Positions 7,990 through 15,408 of a stretch of DNA of 38,324 bases are shown piece after piece. Under the pieces are notes generated by a model. It saw nothing but the letters and a program-made list of their open reading frames with translations, did no database searches and was not told where the DNA came from. The position numbers and the translations under genes were made by a program. Source of the stretch: an uncultured Oscillospiraceae bacterium (GTDB taxonomy: Bacteria > Bacillota > Clostridia > Oscillospirales > Oscillospiraceae); the NCBI GenBank assembly GCA_910584835.1, contig CAJUEG010000018.1, positions 1-38,324 on the forward strand, in the 5' to 3' direction. Numbering within the stretch: position 1 is the stretch's first letter; each line of letters begins with the position of its first letter.

Positions 7990-8742
7990 CTAATTGGTGG
8001 AGTCAAAGGGAATATTATCCCCCATGGTGATGCACAGCTCGGTGATGTCTGTGCGCACGTGCAGGACGGCGTATTCCAAAGGGCCCTTGTCGCACTGGGC
8101 CACCCGCCGGGTTTTCAGCAGCGGGGTGCCCGGCTCAATGTGCAGAATCTGGGAGTCCACCAGGTCGGCGGCGGCGGCGGAGATGTATTCCACGCAGCCC
8201 TTGTACTGGACGGCGTATTTTTTAATGAGGAAGGGGTAAAGGTCCCAGAACTCGTTGGTATATTTGTCCAGCTGGGGGAAAAAGTCCACGCGGACATAGT
8301 CGAACAGGTACATAAGGGGGATATCCCGGCTGTAGAAAATCCGCTGAAGCCGATAGACCGGCGTACCGATGTCGATATTCAGCGCCTCTGAGGTCTTGAC
8401 GTCGGCCTCTACCAAGTCGATGTACATGCCTCGCGCCGTCATGTGCTGGGGGTCGGGAATGGATGCGTGGCGGACGGAAATGATATCCTCAAAGTGCCGC
8501 AGCCGGGAGAATGCAAAAGAGTCGTCTGGGTAGATGTTTTTCAAAACGACGGTGCCGCACCCCTGCTTCACCTTCACATAGCCCTCGTCCGCCAACTGGG
8601 CAATGGCGCGGCGCACCGTTGTACGGCTCACGTTGTAGATCTCTTCCAGCTTGGGCTCCGGCGGCAACAGGGAATTGACGGGGTAGACATCATCCCGCAG
8701 ATCCTTCAGGATCCGCTCATACGTCCTCTGATATGCCAGCAT
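7990..8742 (-). CDS. GntR-family transcriptional regulator (HutC/UTRA type)
   Basis: 250 residues. The N-terminal winged helix-turn-helix (about 1-75) has the GntR signature: YERILKDLRDDVYPVNSLLPPEPKLEE then VSRTTVRRAIAQLADEGYVKVKQGCGTVV. Residues about 95-245 form a UTRA ligand-binding domain with the usual features (GTPVYRLQRIFYSRDIPLMY, the FFPQLD/YPFLIKKY segment, and LHIEPGTPLLKTRR). UTRA regulators normally sense a small sugar, sugar phosphate or acid and release a repressed operon. Divergent orientation to the lactonase-to-ABC operon makes that operon the likely target. ATG at 8742 is supported by AGGAG 8 bases upstream. A promoter with consensus -35 is visible on the same strand. Confidence 0.92.
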   Translation of the reverse strand: MLAYQRTYERILKDLRDDVYPVNSLLPPEPKLEEIYNVSRTTVRRAIAQLADEGYVKVKQGCGTVVLKNIYPDDSFAFSRLRHFEDIISVRHASIPDPQHMTARGMYIDLVEADVKTSEALNIDIGTPVYRLQRIFYSRDIPLMYLFDYVRVDFFPQLDKYTNEFWDLYPFLIKKYAVQYKGCVEYISAAAADLVDSQILHIEPGTPLLKTRRVAQCDKGPLEYAVLHVRTDITELCITMGDNIPFDSTN

Positions 8743-8800
8743 TTAAACATCTCCTAAACATTATTCCAGGCTGCGCGTTTTAATGAGCAATATTAAAAAT

Positions 8801-8829
8801 ATAATAGCATGAGGCCGACCCTCTGTCAA
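8801..8829 (-). promoter_or_regulatory. Predicted promoter of the GntR regulator gene
   Basis: On the minus strand, TTGACA (8829-8824) and TATTAT (8806-8801) have a 17-bp spacer and lie about 60 bp ahead of the GntR start codon. Confidence 0.7.
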
Positions 8830-8896
8830 GAGACGTTTCAAGCGCTGTCGCCGTTACCGGCAGATTCCACAAGGTGAAAACGGCAGATTTGTCTAA

Positions 8897-8933
8897 TTTG
8901 TGAATTGATTATTTATCACAAAAACTAGATAAT
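8897..8933 (+). promoter_or_regulatory. Promoter of the sugar-acid operon with overlapping candidate GntR operator
   Basis: TTGATT (8905-8910) and GATAAT (8928-8933) with a 17-bp spacer form a plausible promoter about 50 bp before the lactonase start. An inverted repeat, TTTGTGA (8897-8903) with TCACAAA (8916-8922), overlaps the -35 region. Imperfect outer arms (TTGTCTA at 8890 and TAGATAA at 8926) extend the symmetry. Position and symmetry fit a repressor site for the divergent GntR protein; this is inference. Confidence 0.55.
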
Positions 8934-8981
8934 GTTTATATGATGTTTAAGATATGTATTGAGCGCAGAGGAGGGTACGAT

Positions 8982-10019
8982 ATGATTTTGGTTGGGGAAT
9001 ATACGCATCTGCCCGACTGGCTGCCAACCCGGCCGGGCAGCGGAATACTGGCCCTGGAGCGGGGAGCGGACGGAAGCTATCAGGAGCGGGGCGTGTGCGG
9101 GATGAAAAATCCCTCCTACCTGGTTCCGGGCGGCGGGGGATCGCTCTATGCCGTGGAGGAGGGGAGCGAAGGCGGACTTGTCCGGCTCCAAAAAACGCCG
9201 GACGGGACATACGCGGCGGCGGAGACGGTGCGCTTTCCGGGCAGCGGCAGCTGCCACATCTGCCTGAACTCCCGAACGGATATGGCCTATGTGTCCAATT
9301 ATGACTCGGGCTCGCTCACGGCTGTGCGCTGCGCACCCGGCGGCATGGAGGTAACGCAGGAGCTCTCCTATAGTGGAAACGGGCCGGACCCCAACCGGCA
9401 GGCCGGACCCCACATTCACAGCAGCTGGCTCTCCCCCGGCGGCGAGGAGCTGTTCGTGGCCGATCTGGGGACAGACCGGATTTACCGCTACCTGCCGGGG
9501 CAGGACGGGACGCTGAGTCCCAACCCCAGGCAGCCGTCCATCTCCTTCCCGCCCGGCAGCGGACCCAGGCATATGGCGTTTCACCACAGCCTGCCGGCGG
9601 CCTATGTCACCGCCGAATTGAGCAATCAGGTCTTTTTGCTTCGGTTTGGCCCGGACAATACGGCCCAGGTTCAGGATTCCTGGCCCACTACCCAGCAGAA
9701 GGGCAGCACCGTGCTGACCGCCCATTTACAGCTGTCGGCGCGATACGGGATGCTCTACACCTGCGTACGGGGAGCGGACGAGCTCGTCTGGTTTTTCGTG
9801 GACCCGGACAGCGGCCGCCTGAGCCCCCGGGGCAGATGCTCCAGCGGCGGGCGCTTCCCCCGGCACTTCCTGCTGGACGAGGAGAGCGGCAGCCTGCTGG
9901 CGGCAAACCAGCTCTCCGGAGACGTGTGTGTGTTCCGCGTTGGCCCAAACGGGGATGTGGAACCAGCGCCCGCGCAGCGCATCAACGCGCCCAGCGCGGC
10001 GGTGGTGGTAAAAATATGA
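8982..10019 (+). CDS. Lactonase family protein (6-phosphogluconolactonase-like beta-propeller)
   Basis: 345 residues when started at ATG 8982, which has GGAGG 6 bases upstream; an in-frame ATG at 8940 lacks a site. The protein has repeated blades typical of the PF10282 seven-bladed propeller: NPSYLVP, LYAVEEG, AYVSNYDSGSLTAV, GPDPNRQAGPHIHSSWLSP, LFVADLGTDRIYRY, GPRHMAFH, AYVTAELSNQVFL. The GPHIHS and GPRHMAFH motifs are the conserved active-site face of this family. These cytosolic enzymes hydrolyse sugar lactones to aldonates. It is the first gene of the operon, and the next gene, an SDR dehydrogenase, could make its lactone substrate. The phosphorylation state of the substrate cannot be told from the sequence. 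Confidence 0.9.
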   Translation: MILVGEYTHLPDWLPTRPGSGILALERGADGSYQERGVCGMKNPSYLVPGGGGSLYAVEEGSEGGLVRLQKTPDGTYAAAETVRFPGSGSCHICLNSRTDMAYVSNYDSGSLTAVRCAPGGMEVTQELSYSGNGPDPNRQAGPHIHSSWLSPGGEELFVADLGTDRIYRYLPGQDGTLSPNPRQPSISFPPGSGPRHMAFHHSLPAAYVTAELSNQVFLLRFGPDNTAQVQDSWPTTQQKGSTVLTAHLQLSARYGMLYTCVRGADELVWFFVDPDSGRLSPRGRCSSGGRFPRHFLLDEESGSLLAANQLSGDVCVFRVGPNGDVEPAPAQRINAPSAAVVVKI

Positions 10020-10030
10020 GGAGGGATACT

Positions 10031-10864
10031 GTGGAACACAAAGTGGCCGTTGTAACCGGCGCAAGCCGCGGGATCGGGAAGGGCATCGCCATCGCCCTGG
10101 CCGGACGCGGCTATGACATCGCGTTTTCCTACTGCTCCGCCCGGGAAGAGGCCGTCCGGCTTCAGCGCCGGATCGAGGAGCAGTTCGGCCGCCGGTGCGA
10201 GACCTGGCAGGCGGACCTGCGAAAGCCCGGCGCGGGCCCGGCCTTCGTGGAGGAGGCCGCGGAAAAGCTGGGCGGACTGGACGTGCTGGTGAACAACGCG
10301 GGCGCCACCCGCTTTGAGAGCATTCTTGACCTGACGGACCAGGGGGTCGGCGATCTGATCGACCTGGACCTGAAAAACTACCTGTTCTGCACCCAGGCTG
10401 CCGCCAGGGTGATGGTCAAAAACGGCACGAAAGGGAGCATCATCCAGATTACCTCCTCCCGGGCCGAGCGGGCTTATCCCGGGGACGGAATCTATGGCGG
10501 CATCAAGGCCGCCGTCGCCAGGGCCTCCCAGTCCGCGGCGCTGGACCTGGCCCCCTACGGCATCCGGGTGAACTGCGTGGCGCCGGGCGCCATCGCCGTG
10601 CGCAGCAAGGAGGAGCTGGCTGAGCTGGCAAAGCACAAGGCCGTGCCGGTGGACTTTTGGGACAAGCTGGGTAGGCGCATCCCCCTGGAGCGGGTGGGGA
10701 CGCCGGAGGACGTGGGGAACGCGGTGGCGTTCCTCGCCTCCCCGGAGGCGGCGTATATCACGGGAATCACCCTGCGGGTGGACGGGGGACTGATCCTGCC
10801 GGGCATGCCGGAGAGCGGCGAGTTCGGCGGCTGGGGCGGCAGAAAAAAGGAGGCAGACCGGTAA
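10031..10864 (+). CDS. SDR-family NAD(P)-dependent oxidoreductase, probable sugar dehydrogenase
   Basis: 277 residues from GTG 10031, chosen because GAGGAGGG lies 5-6 bases upstream; an ATG at 10016 overlapping the lactonase stop is in frame but has no such site. It is a classical SDR: TGASRGIG dinucleotide-binding motif at residues 9-16, NNAG, then catalytic Ser in ITSSRAE, Tyr155 and Lys159 in YGGIK. The C-terminal DGG and GTPEDVGNAVAFLAS segments are typical of the glucose dehydrogenase/FabG-like branch. In this operon it could oxidise an aldose to a lactone for the neighbouring lactonase. Alternatively it could reduce a keto-uronate to an aldonate, as SDR-type fructuronate reductases do in Bacillota. 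The stop overlaps the next start (TAATG). Confidence 0.9.
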   Translation: MEHKVAVVTGASRGIGKGIAIALAGRGYDIAFSYCSAREEAVRLQRRIEEQFGRRCETWQADLRKPGAGPAFVEEAAEKLGGLDVLVNNAGATRFESILDLTDQGVGDLIDLDLKNYLFCTQAAARVMVKNGTKGSIIQITSSRAERAYPGDGIYGGIKAAVARASQSAALDLAPYGIRVNCVAPGAIAVRSKEELAELAKHKAVPVDFWDKLGRRIPLERVGTPEDVGNAVAFLASPEAAYITGITLRVDGGLILPGMPESGEFGGWGGRKKEADR

Positions 10865-12096
10865 TGGGCATTGAAATTCGAGACGTGCGGGCCATCTGCA
10901 CCGCGCCGGAGGGCGTCAATCTGGTGGTTGTGAAGGTGGAGACCAGTGAGCCCGGCCTTTACGGCGTGGGGTGCGCCACCTTTACGCATCGGTATCTGGC
11001 GGTGGTGACGGTCATTGAGGAATATCTGCGCCCGTTCCTCATCGGCAAGGATCCGGCGAACATTGAGGACCTCTGGCAGGCGGTGATGGGAATGAGCTAT
11101 TGGCGCAACGGGCCGGTGCTGAACAACGCGCTGGCCGGGGTGGATATGGCGCTGTGGGACATCAAAGGAAAGCTGGCGGGGATGCCGCTTTACCAGCTGT
11201 TCGGCGGAAAGTGCCGGCCCGGCATCCCCTGCTACACCCACGCGGAGGGGGCGGACGCGGCGCAGACCCTGGAACGGGTGGAGGCGCTGCGGGAACGGGG
11301 CTACCGGAAGATCCGCGTGCAGGTAGGGGGCTACGGTGGGAAAACCCCCCACATGCACAAGCCGGAAAACCCCTTCCCCGGCGGCTACTTCGACCCCAAG
11401 GCATATATGAAAAACGTGCTGGAGCTGATGGAAAAGCTCCGCGTCACCTATGGGGACTCCCTTGAGTTCTGCCACGACGTCCACGAGCGGCTGTCCCCCA
11501 TCGACGCGCTCAATTTTGCCAAAGCTATGGAGCAGTATCACCTGTTTTTCCTGGAGGACGTGCTTCAGCCCGAGCAAACCGCCTGGTTCCAGACCATCCG
11601 CCAGCAGTGCGCCACGCCGCTGGCCATGGGGGAGCTGTTCAACAATCCCCATGAGTGGACGCCCCTGGTGAGCGGCCGGCTGATCGACTACATCCGCGTC
11701 CACGTCAGCCAGATCGGCGGAATCACCCCCGCCAGGAAACTGGTGGCCCTGTGCGACGCCTACGGCGTGCGCACCGCGTGGCACGGCCCAATTGACATGA
11801 CGCCCATCGGCCACGCCGTCAACGCCCATCTGGACATCTCCAGCCCCAATTTCGGCGTGCAGGAGTGGGCGGACAGCTTCAACGGCCTCTACCCCACGCT
11901 GAACGGCCCGCTGATGCAGGAGATGTTCCCGGGGATGCCCCAGTGCAGGGACGGCTTCATCTATCTGAACGAAAGGCCGGGCATCGGCGTGGATATCGAC
12001 GAAAAAGTTGCGGCGAAGTACCCCTGCAGGGAGAATAAGACCACCTGGGAGTGGATGCTGGCGCGCCTGCCCGACGGCACCGCCGTCCGCCCGTGA
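10864..12096 (+). CDS. Enolase-superfamily acid-sugar dehydratase, mannonate dehydratase (ManD/RspA) type
   Basis: 410 residues, start overlapping the SDR stop, so translation is probably coupled. The N-terminal capping domain and C-terminal barrel match the ManD branch. Metal ligands are visible as Asp205 (CHDVHER), Glu231 (FLEDVLQ) and Glu257 (MGELFNN). His207, His307 (AWHGPID) and Glu334 (QEWADSF) are in the places expected for the family. The spacing 205/231/257 matches the 26-residue steps known for ManD. The loop after IRVQ is shorter than in well-studied ManDs, and the loop tyrosine used by efficient mannonate dehydratases cannot be placed with certainty. The substrate may therefore be mannonate, gluconate or another aldonate. 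The product would be a 2-keto-3-deoxy acid. Confidence 0.87.
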   Translation: MGIEIRDVRAICTAPEGVNLVVVKVETSEPGLYGVGCATFTHRYLAVVTVIEEYLRPFLIGKDPANIEDLWQAVMGMSYWRNGPVLNNALAGVDMALWDIKGKLAGMPLYQLFGGKCRPGIPCYTHAEGADAAQTLERVEALRERGYRKIRVQVGGYGGKTPHMHKPENPFPGGYFDPKAYMKNVLELMEKLRVTYGDSLEFCHDVHERLSPIDALNFAKAMEQYHLFFLEDVLQPEQTAWFQTIRQQCATPLAMGELFNNPHEWTPLVSGRLIDYIRVHVSQIGGITPARKLVALCDAYGVRTAWHGPIDMTPIGHAVNAHLDISSPNFGVQEWADSFNGLYPTLNGPLMQEMFPGMPQCRDGFIYLNERPGIGVDIDEKVAAKYPCRENKTTWEWMLARLPDGTAVRP

Positions 12097-12114
12097 CGGA
12101 AACAGGAGGGTGCC

Positions 12115-13491
12115 ATGCTGAAATTCAATCCAAATCCGCTCTTTCCCGAACAGCCTCTGTTTGAGGTCGGCTGCGCGGAAGAGATCCCCCGGTCTGCGCG
12201 CTATGAGCTCTACTGCGACGGGGAGCGGCAGACGGTCTACCATACGGATTCCTTTGACTACGCGGTGGTGGTGCGCAAGGCGCGGACCGACTTCCCGGTG
12301 GAGGTGCGGGTGTCCGAGCCGGTGGAGCATGCGGTGGTCCGGCCGCTGTCGCTGGGCGTCTCCCACGAGCTGGAGGGGCAGACGCTGCGCTTTACCGCAC
12401 CGGGGCTAAAAAAGCTGAGCATTGAGTTCGACGGCGACCTCAAGCGCCCGCTGTTTCTGCTCCAGTCCCACTATGTGCCCCGCCCCGCCGCCAAGCCCAC
12501 CTACTGCTTTGAAAAGGGCAGGGTGTACAATGTGGGCACCCTGGAGCTCCACAGCGGCCAGAGCGCATACCTGGAGGAGGGCAGCATCGTGTGCGGCAGG
12601 ATCCGCTCCTACATGGCCGACGACGTGTCGGTAATCGGGAACGGGATTTTATACGGCGCGGTCTGGCACAAGCCGGACGAAAACGGGGGGCGGCTGATGG
12701 CGGAGTTTTCCCTGGGGAAAAATATCCTGGTCCAGGGCATCACCATCGTGGACAACGGCGTGTGGAACATCGTGCCCGGCGCCTGCCGCCATGTGGAGAT
12801 CCGGGACGTCAATGTGCTCTCCCGCCTGGTCACCGGCGACGGGATCGACATTGTGGGCTGCCGGGACGTAATGGTGGAGCACTGCTTTATCCGTGCAGCG
12901 GACGACTGCGTGGTGATCAAAGCCTGTCCTCTGCCCTCCCCCGCGGCCTGCTGCGACGTGAAAAACGTGACGGTGCGTGACTGCGTGCTGTGGAATGCGG
13001 AGCCAGGAAACGCGCTGGAAATCGGCTATGAGCTGCGCTGCAGGGAGGTGTCGGACATCACCTTTGCCGACTGCGACATCATCCACTGCGAGTACGAGGG
13101 GAACCAGTCGGGCGGCGTACTCACCATCCACAACGCGGACAGGGCCCGGGTCCACAACGTGGTGTACGAGGACCTTCGGATCGAGGACGCCCAGGAGAAG
13201 CTGGTAGACATCAAGATTCTGGACTCCAAATACTCGCTGGACCGGGTGCGGGGCGAGGTGGAGGACATCTTCTTCCGGAACATCACCGTGGGCGGGTCCG
13301 TCTTCCCCGTGTCCATCATCCGCGGATTTGAGATGCACCACGAGATCCGCTGGCCCAAGCGCATCCACTTTGAAAACGTGGTCGTTCACGGCCAGGTGAT
13401 GAAAAGCGCCAACCAGATGCGCATGGTGGTGGAGCTGGCCCACGAGCTGGAGTTTGAGGGACGGCTGGACCACGTGAAACGCGACTTTTAG
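12115..13491 (+). CDS. GH28-like right-handed beta-helix glycosidase (polygalacturonase family)
   Basis: 458 residues, no signal peptide visible, so probably cytoplasmic. After an N-terminal beta domain (about 1-120), parallel beta-helix coils follow with GH28 features. These are GNGILYGA, NILVQGITIVDNGVWNIVP, a TGDGIDI segment (Asp242, Asp245) and the paired aspartates RAADDC (Asp263-Asp264). The expected GHG histidine motif reads GNA (EPGNALEIG) here, and no clear RIK motif is seen. The general acid/nucleophile pair is thus present, but the rest of the site is altered. A cytoplasmic enzyme in an import operon would split an oligosaccharide or glycoside, possibly uronate-containing, brought in by the ABC transporter. 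Start ATG has AGGAGGG upstream. Confidence 0.83.
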   Translation: MLKFNPNPLFPEQPLFEVGCAEEIPRSARYELYCDGERQTVYHTDSFDYAVVVRKARTDFPVEVRVSEPVEHAVVRPLSLGVSHELEGQTLRFTAPGLKKLSIEFDGDLKRPLFLLQSHYVPRPAAKPTYCFEKGRVYNVGTLELHSGQSAYLEEGSIVCGRIRSYMADDVSVIGNGILYGAVWHKPDENGGRLMAEFSLGKNILVQGITIVDNGVWNIVPGACRHVEIRDVNVLSRLVTGDGIDIVGCRDVMVEHCFIRAADDCVVIKACPLPSPAACCDVKNVTVRDCVLWNAEPGNALEIGYELRCREVSDITFADCDIIHCEYEGNQSGGVLTIHNADRARVHNVVYEDLRIEDAQEKLVDIKILDSKYSLDRVRGEVEDIFFRNITVGGSVFPVSIIRGFEMHHEIRWPKRIHFENVVVHGQVMKSANQMRMVVELAHELEFEGRLDHVKRDF

Positions 13492-13503
13492 GGGGGGAGC
13501 GCA

Positions 13504-14436
13504 TTGAAAAAAACAGTCCCACGCAAGCTGTCCCGCCTGGGGCGCGACATCTGGAAGAGCCGGGCCATCTACGGCCTGATGCTGCCGGGCCTGATCTGGT
13601 TTGTGCTCTTCGCCTACGGCCCCATGTCCGGCCTGCTGCTGGCATTCAAAACGTACAGCGCCAAGGGCGGCATCTGGGGCAGCCCCTGGTGCGGCCTGGA
13701 GAATTTCGGGTATGTGTTCCGGGACGCGGCGTTTCTCCGCTCGGTGTTCACCACCCTGCGCATCAACATCGGCAGGCTGGTGTTTCAGTTCCCGGTGCCC
13801 ATCATCCTGGCCCTGCTGCTCAATGAATGCGCCGGGAAGCGGTATAAAAAGGCCGCACAGACAATATTCACCTTCCCCTACTTCCTGTCCTGGGTGATTG
13901 TGGCCAGCCTGATCACCAACACGCTGTCCATGGACGGCCTTGTCAACGGCGTGCTGTCCGTCCTGGGGCTGGACAAGGTAAACTTCCTGGGCAGCAGTGG
14001 GATGTTCGCCCCCATCCTGTATATCACGGAGAGCTGGAAATCCGCGGGGTGGAACGCCATTATTTACCTGGCCGCCCTGTCGGGGATCGACATGGACCAG
14101 TACGAGGCGGCCAGGCTGGACGGCGCCAGCCGGTGGCAGACGCTGCTCCATGTGACGCTGCCCAACTTGAAGCCCACCATCATCGTGATGCTGGTGCTGT
14201 CCATCGGCAACCTGATGACCGGGGGATTTGAGCAGATCTTCAACCTGTCCAACCCGGCGGTGGCGGACGTGTGCGAGATTCTGGATATGTATATCTACCG
14301 GGTCACCTTCGGCTCGATCCCCGATTTCGGCTTTTCCATGGCCATCAGCCTGTTCCGTTCGGTGGTCAACTGCATCTTCCTGGTCGCCGCAGACCGGGGG
14401 GCGAAAAAATTGGGCGGCACCGGCCTGTTCGGCTGA
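13504..14436 (+). CDS. Carbohydrate ABC transporter permease, LplB/YteP type
   Basis: 310 residues with about six membrane helices, starting at TTG 13504 behind AGGGGGGAG. The sequence has the LplB look: an N-terminal helix (IYGLMLPGLIWFVLFAYGPM) with the typical FKTYS segment. The binding-protein-dependent transport motif follows, YEAARLDGASRWQTLLHVTLPNLKP, carrying the EAA loop that contacts the ATPase. These permeases pair with a second permease and a large lipoprotein binding protein for oligosaccharide import, notably pectin or rhamnogalacturonan pieces in Bacillus. No ATPase is encoded here; such systems share a general MsmX-type ATPase encoded elsewhere. Confidence 0.93.
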   Translation: MKKTVPRKLSRLGRDIWKSRAIYGLMLPGLIWFVLFAYGPMSGLLLAFKTYSAKGGIWGSPWCGLENFGYVFRDAAFLRSVFTTLRINIGRLVFQFPVPIILALLLNECAGKRYKKAAQTIFTFPYFLSWVIVASLITNTLSMDGLVNGVLSVLGLDKVNFLGSSGMFAPILYITESWKSAGWNAIIYLAALSGIDMDQYEAARLDGASRWQTLLHVTLPNLKPTIIVMLVLSIGNLMTGGFEQIFNLSNPAVADVCEILDMYIYRVTFGSIPDFGFSMAISLFRSVVNCIFLVAADRGAKKLGGTGLFG

Positions 14437-14466
14437 CCGGCGCGCCGCCCGGAGGAGGACGCTCTT

Positions 14467-15333
14467 ATGAAGAACAAACGGCTGACGCCGGCGGACATTC
14501 TGATTTATCTGAGCATCGGGTGCCTGATCCTTATTATTGTCGTCCCGCTCGTGAACGCGGTGGCCATCTCGTTTTCCACCCAGCGGGAGTATCTGGACCG
14601 CCCGCTGCTGCTCTTCCCCAGCGCGCCGACGCTGGAAAACTACCGCAACCTGCTGGGCGACCGGCGGATTGCCACCGGCTTCAAAACCTCGCTGATGATC
14701 GTGTGCCTGGGGGTGCCGCTGAACCTGTTTTTGACGCTGTCCCTGGCATACGGCACCAGCCGGCCCAGCTTTCCCGGCAAAAAATTCATCCTCGGCGCAA
14801 TTTTGTTCACCATGCTTTTCAACGGTGGTATTCTGCCGCTGTACATGCAGATGCGGGAGCTGAAGCTCACCAACACCATCTGGTCCGTCGTCCTGGCCAG
14901 CGGCGTCAATGTGTTCTACTTTGTCATCGCGCGAAACTTTTTCTGCTCCATCCCCCAGGCCCTGGTGGAGTCGGCGCAGCTGGACGGGGCCGGAGAGTGG
15001 CGCATCCTGTTCTCCATCATCCTCCCGCTGGCCAAGCCCATCGTGGCCACGGTGGCGCTGTTCTGCATTGTAGACCGCTGGAACGAGTGGTATAACGCAC
15101 TGATTTTCATTCGCAACAACGATATCGTCCCGCTCCAGGTGGTGCTGCGCTCCATCGTGATGGAGTCCAACATCTCCAGCAACACCAGTTCCATGGAGGC
15201 TGCCGCCCGAAATTTCGACATGGGCATCAAGATGGCCGCCGTCATCGTCACCACCCTGCCCATCATGTGCATTTTCCCGTTCCTGCAAAAGCACTTCACC
15301 AAGGGCGTCATGGTGGGGGCCATCAAGTCCTGA
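14467..15333 (+). CDS. Carbohydrate ABC transporter permease, YtcP/LplC type
   Basis: 288 residues, six predicted helices. The N-terminus (DILIYLSIGCLILIIVVPLVNAVAISFS) and the EAA loop (VESAQLDGAGEWRILFSIILPLAKP) identify the partner permease of the preceding gene. C-terminal QKHFTKGVMVGAIKS is the standard ending of YtcP-type proteins. ATG has GGAGGAGG upstream, 30 bp after the previous stop. It forms the second half of the membrane channel. Confidence 0.93.
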   Translation: MKNKRLTPADILIYLSIGCLILIIVVPLVNAVAISFSTQREYLDRPLLLFPSAPTLENYRNLLGDRRIATGFKTSLMIVCLGVPLNLFLTLSLAYGTSRPSFPGKKFILGAILFTMLFNGGILPLYMQMRELKLTNTIWSVVLASGVNVFYFVIARNFFCSIPQALVESAQLDGAGEWRILFSIILPLAKPIVATVALFCIVDRWNEWYNALIFIRNNDIVPLQVVLRSIVMESNISSNTSSMEAAARNFDMGIKMAAVIVTTLPIMCIFPFLQKHFTKGVMVGAIKS

Positions 15334-15408
15334 CCGCCCCTCCCCACCGATCCGGCCGGGAGATGGGAACATCCCCGTTCAGAAACATAACAAGGAAGGA
15401 AGATCATT

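Noticed and set aside
8838..8850. A catabolite-response (cre) like stretch around TTTCAAGCGCT
   Set aside because: It matches only part of the consensus and is not symmetric; too weak to report as a CcpA site.
10555..12366. A 603-codon minus-strand frame opposite the dehydratase gene
   Set aside because: Antisense shadow; the plus-strand gene has a full set of enolase-superfamily active-site residues.
12649..15372. A 907-codon open frame on the minus strand
   Set aside because: It lies antisense to the GH28 and permease genes and has His/Gln/Asp-rich low-complexity composition typical of shadow frames.
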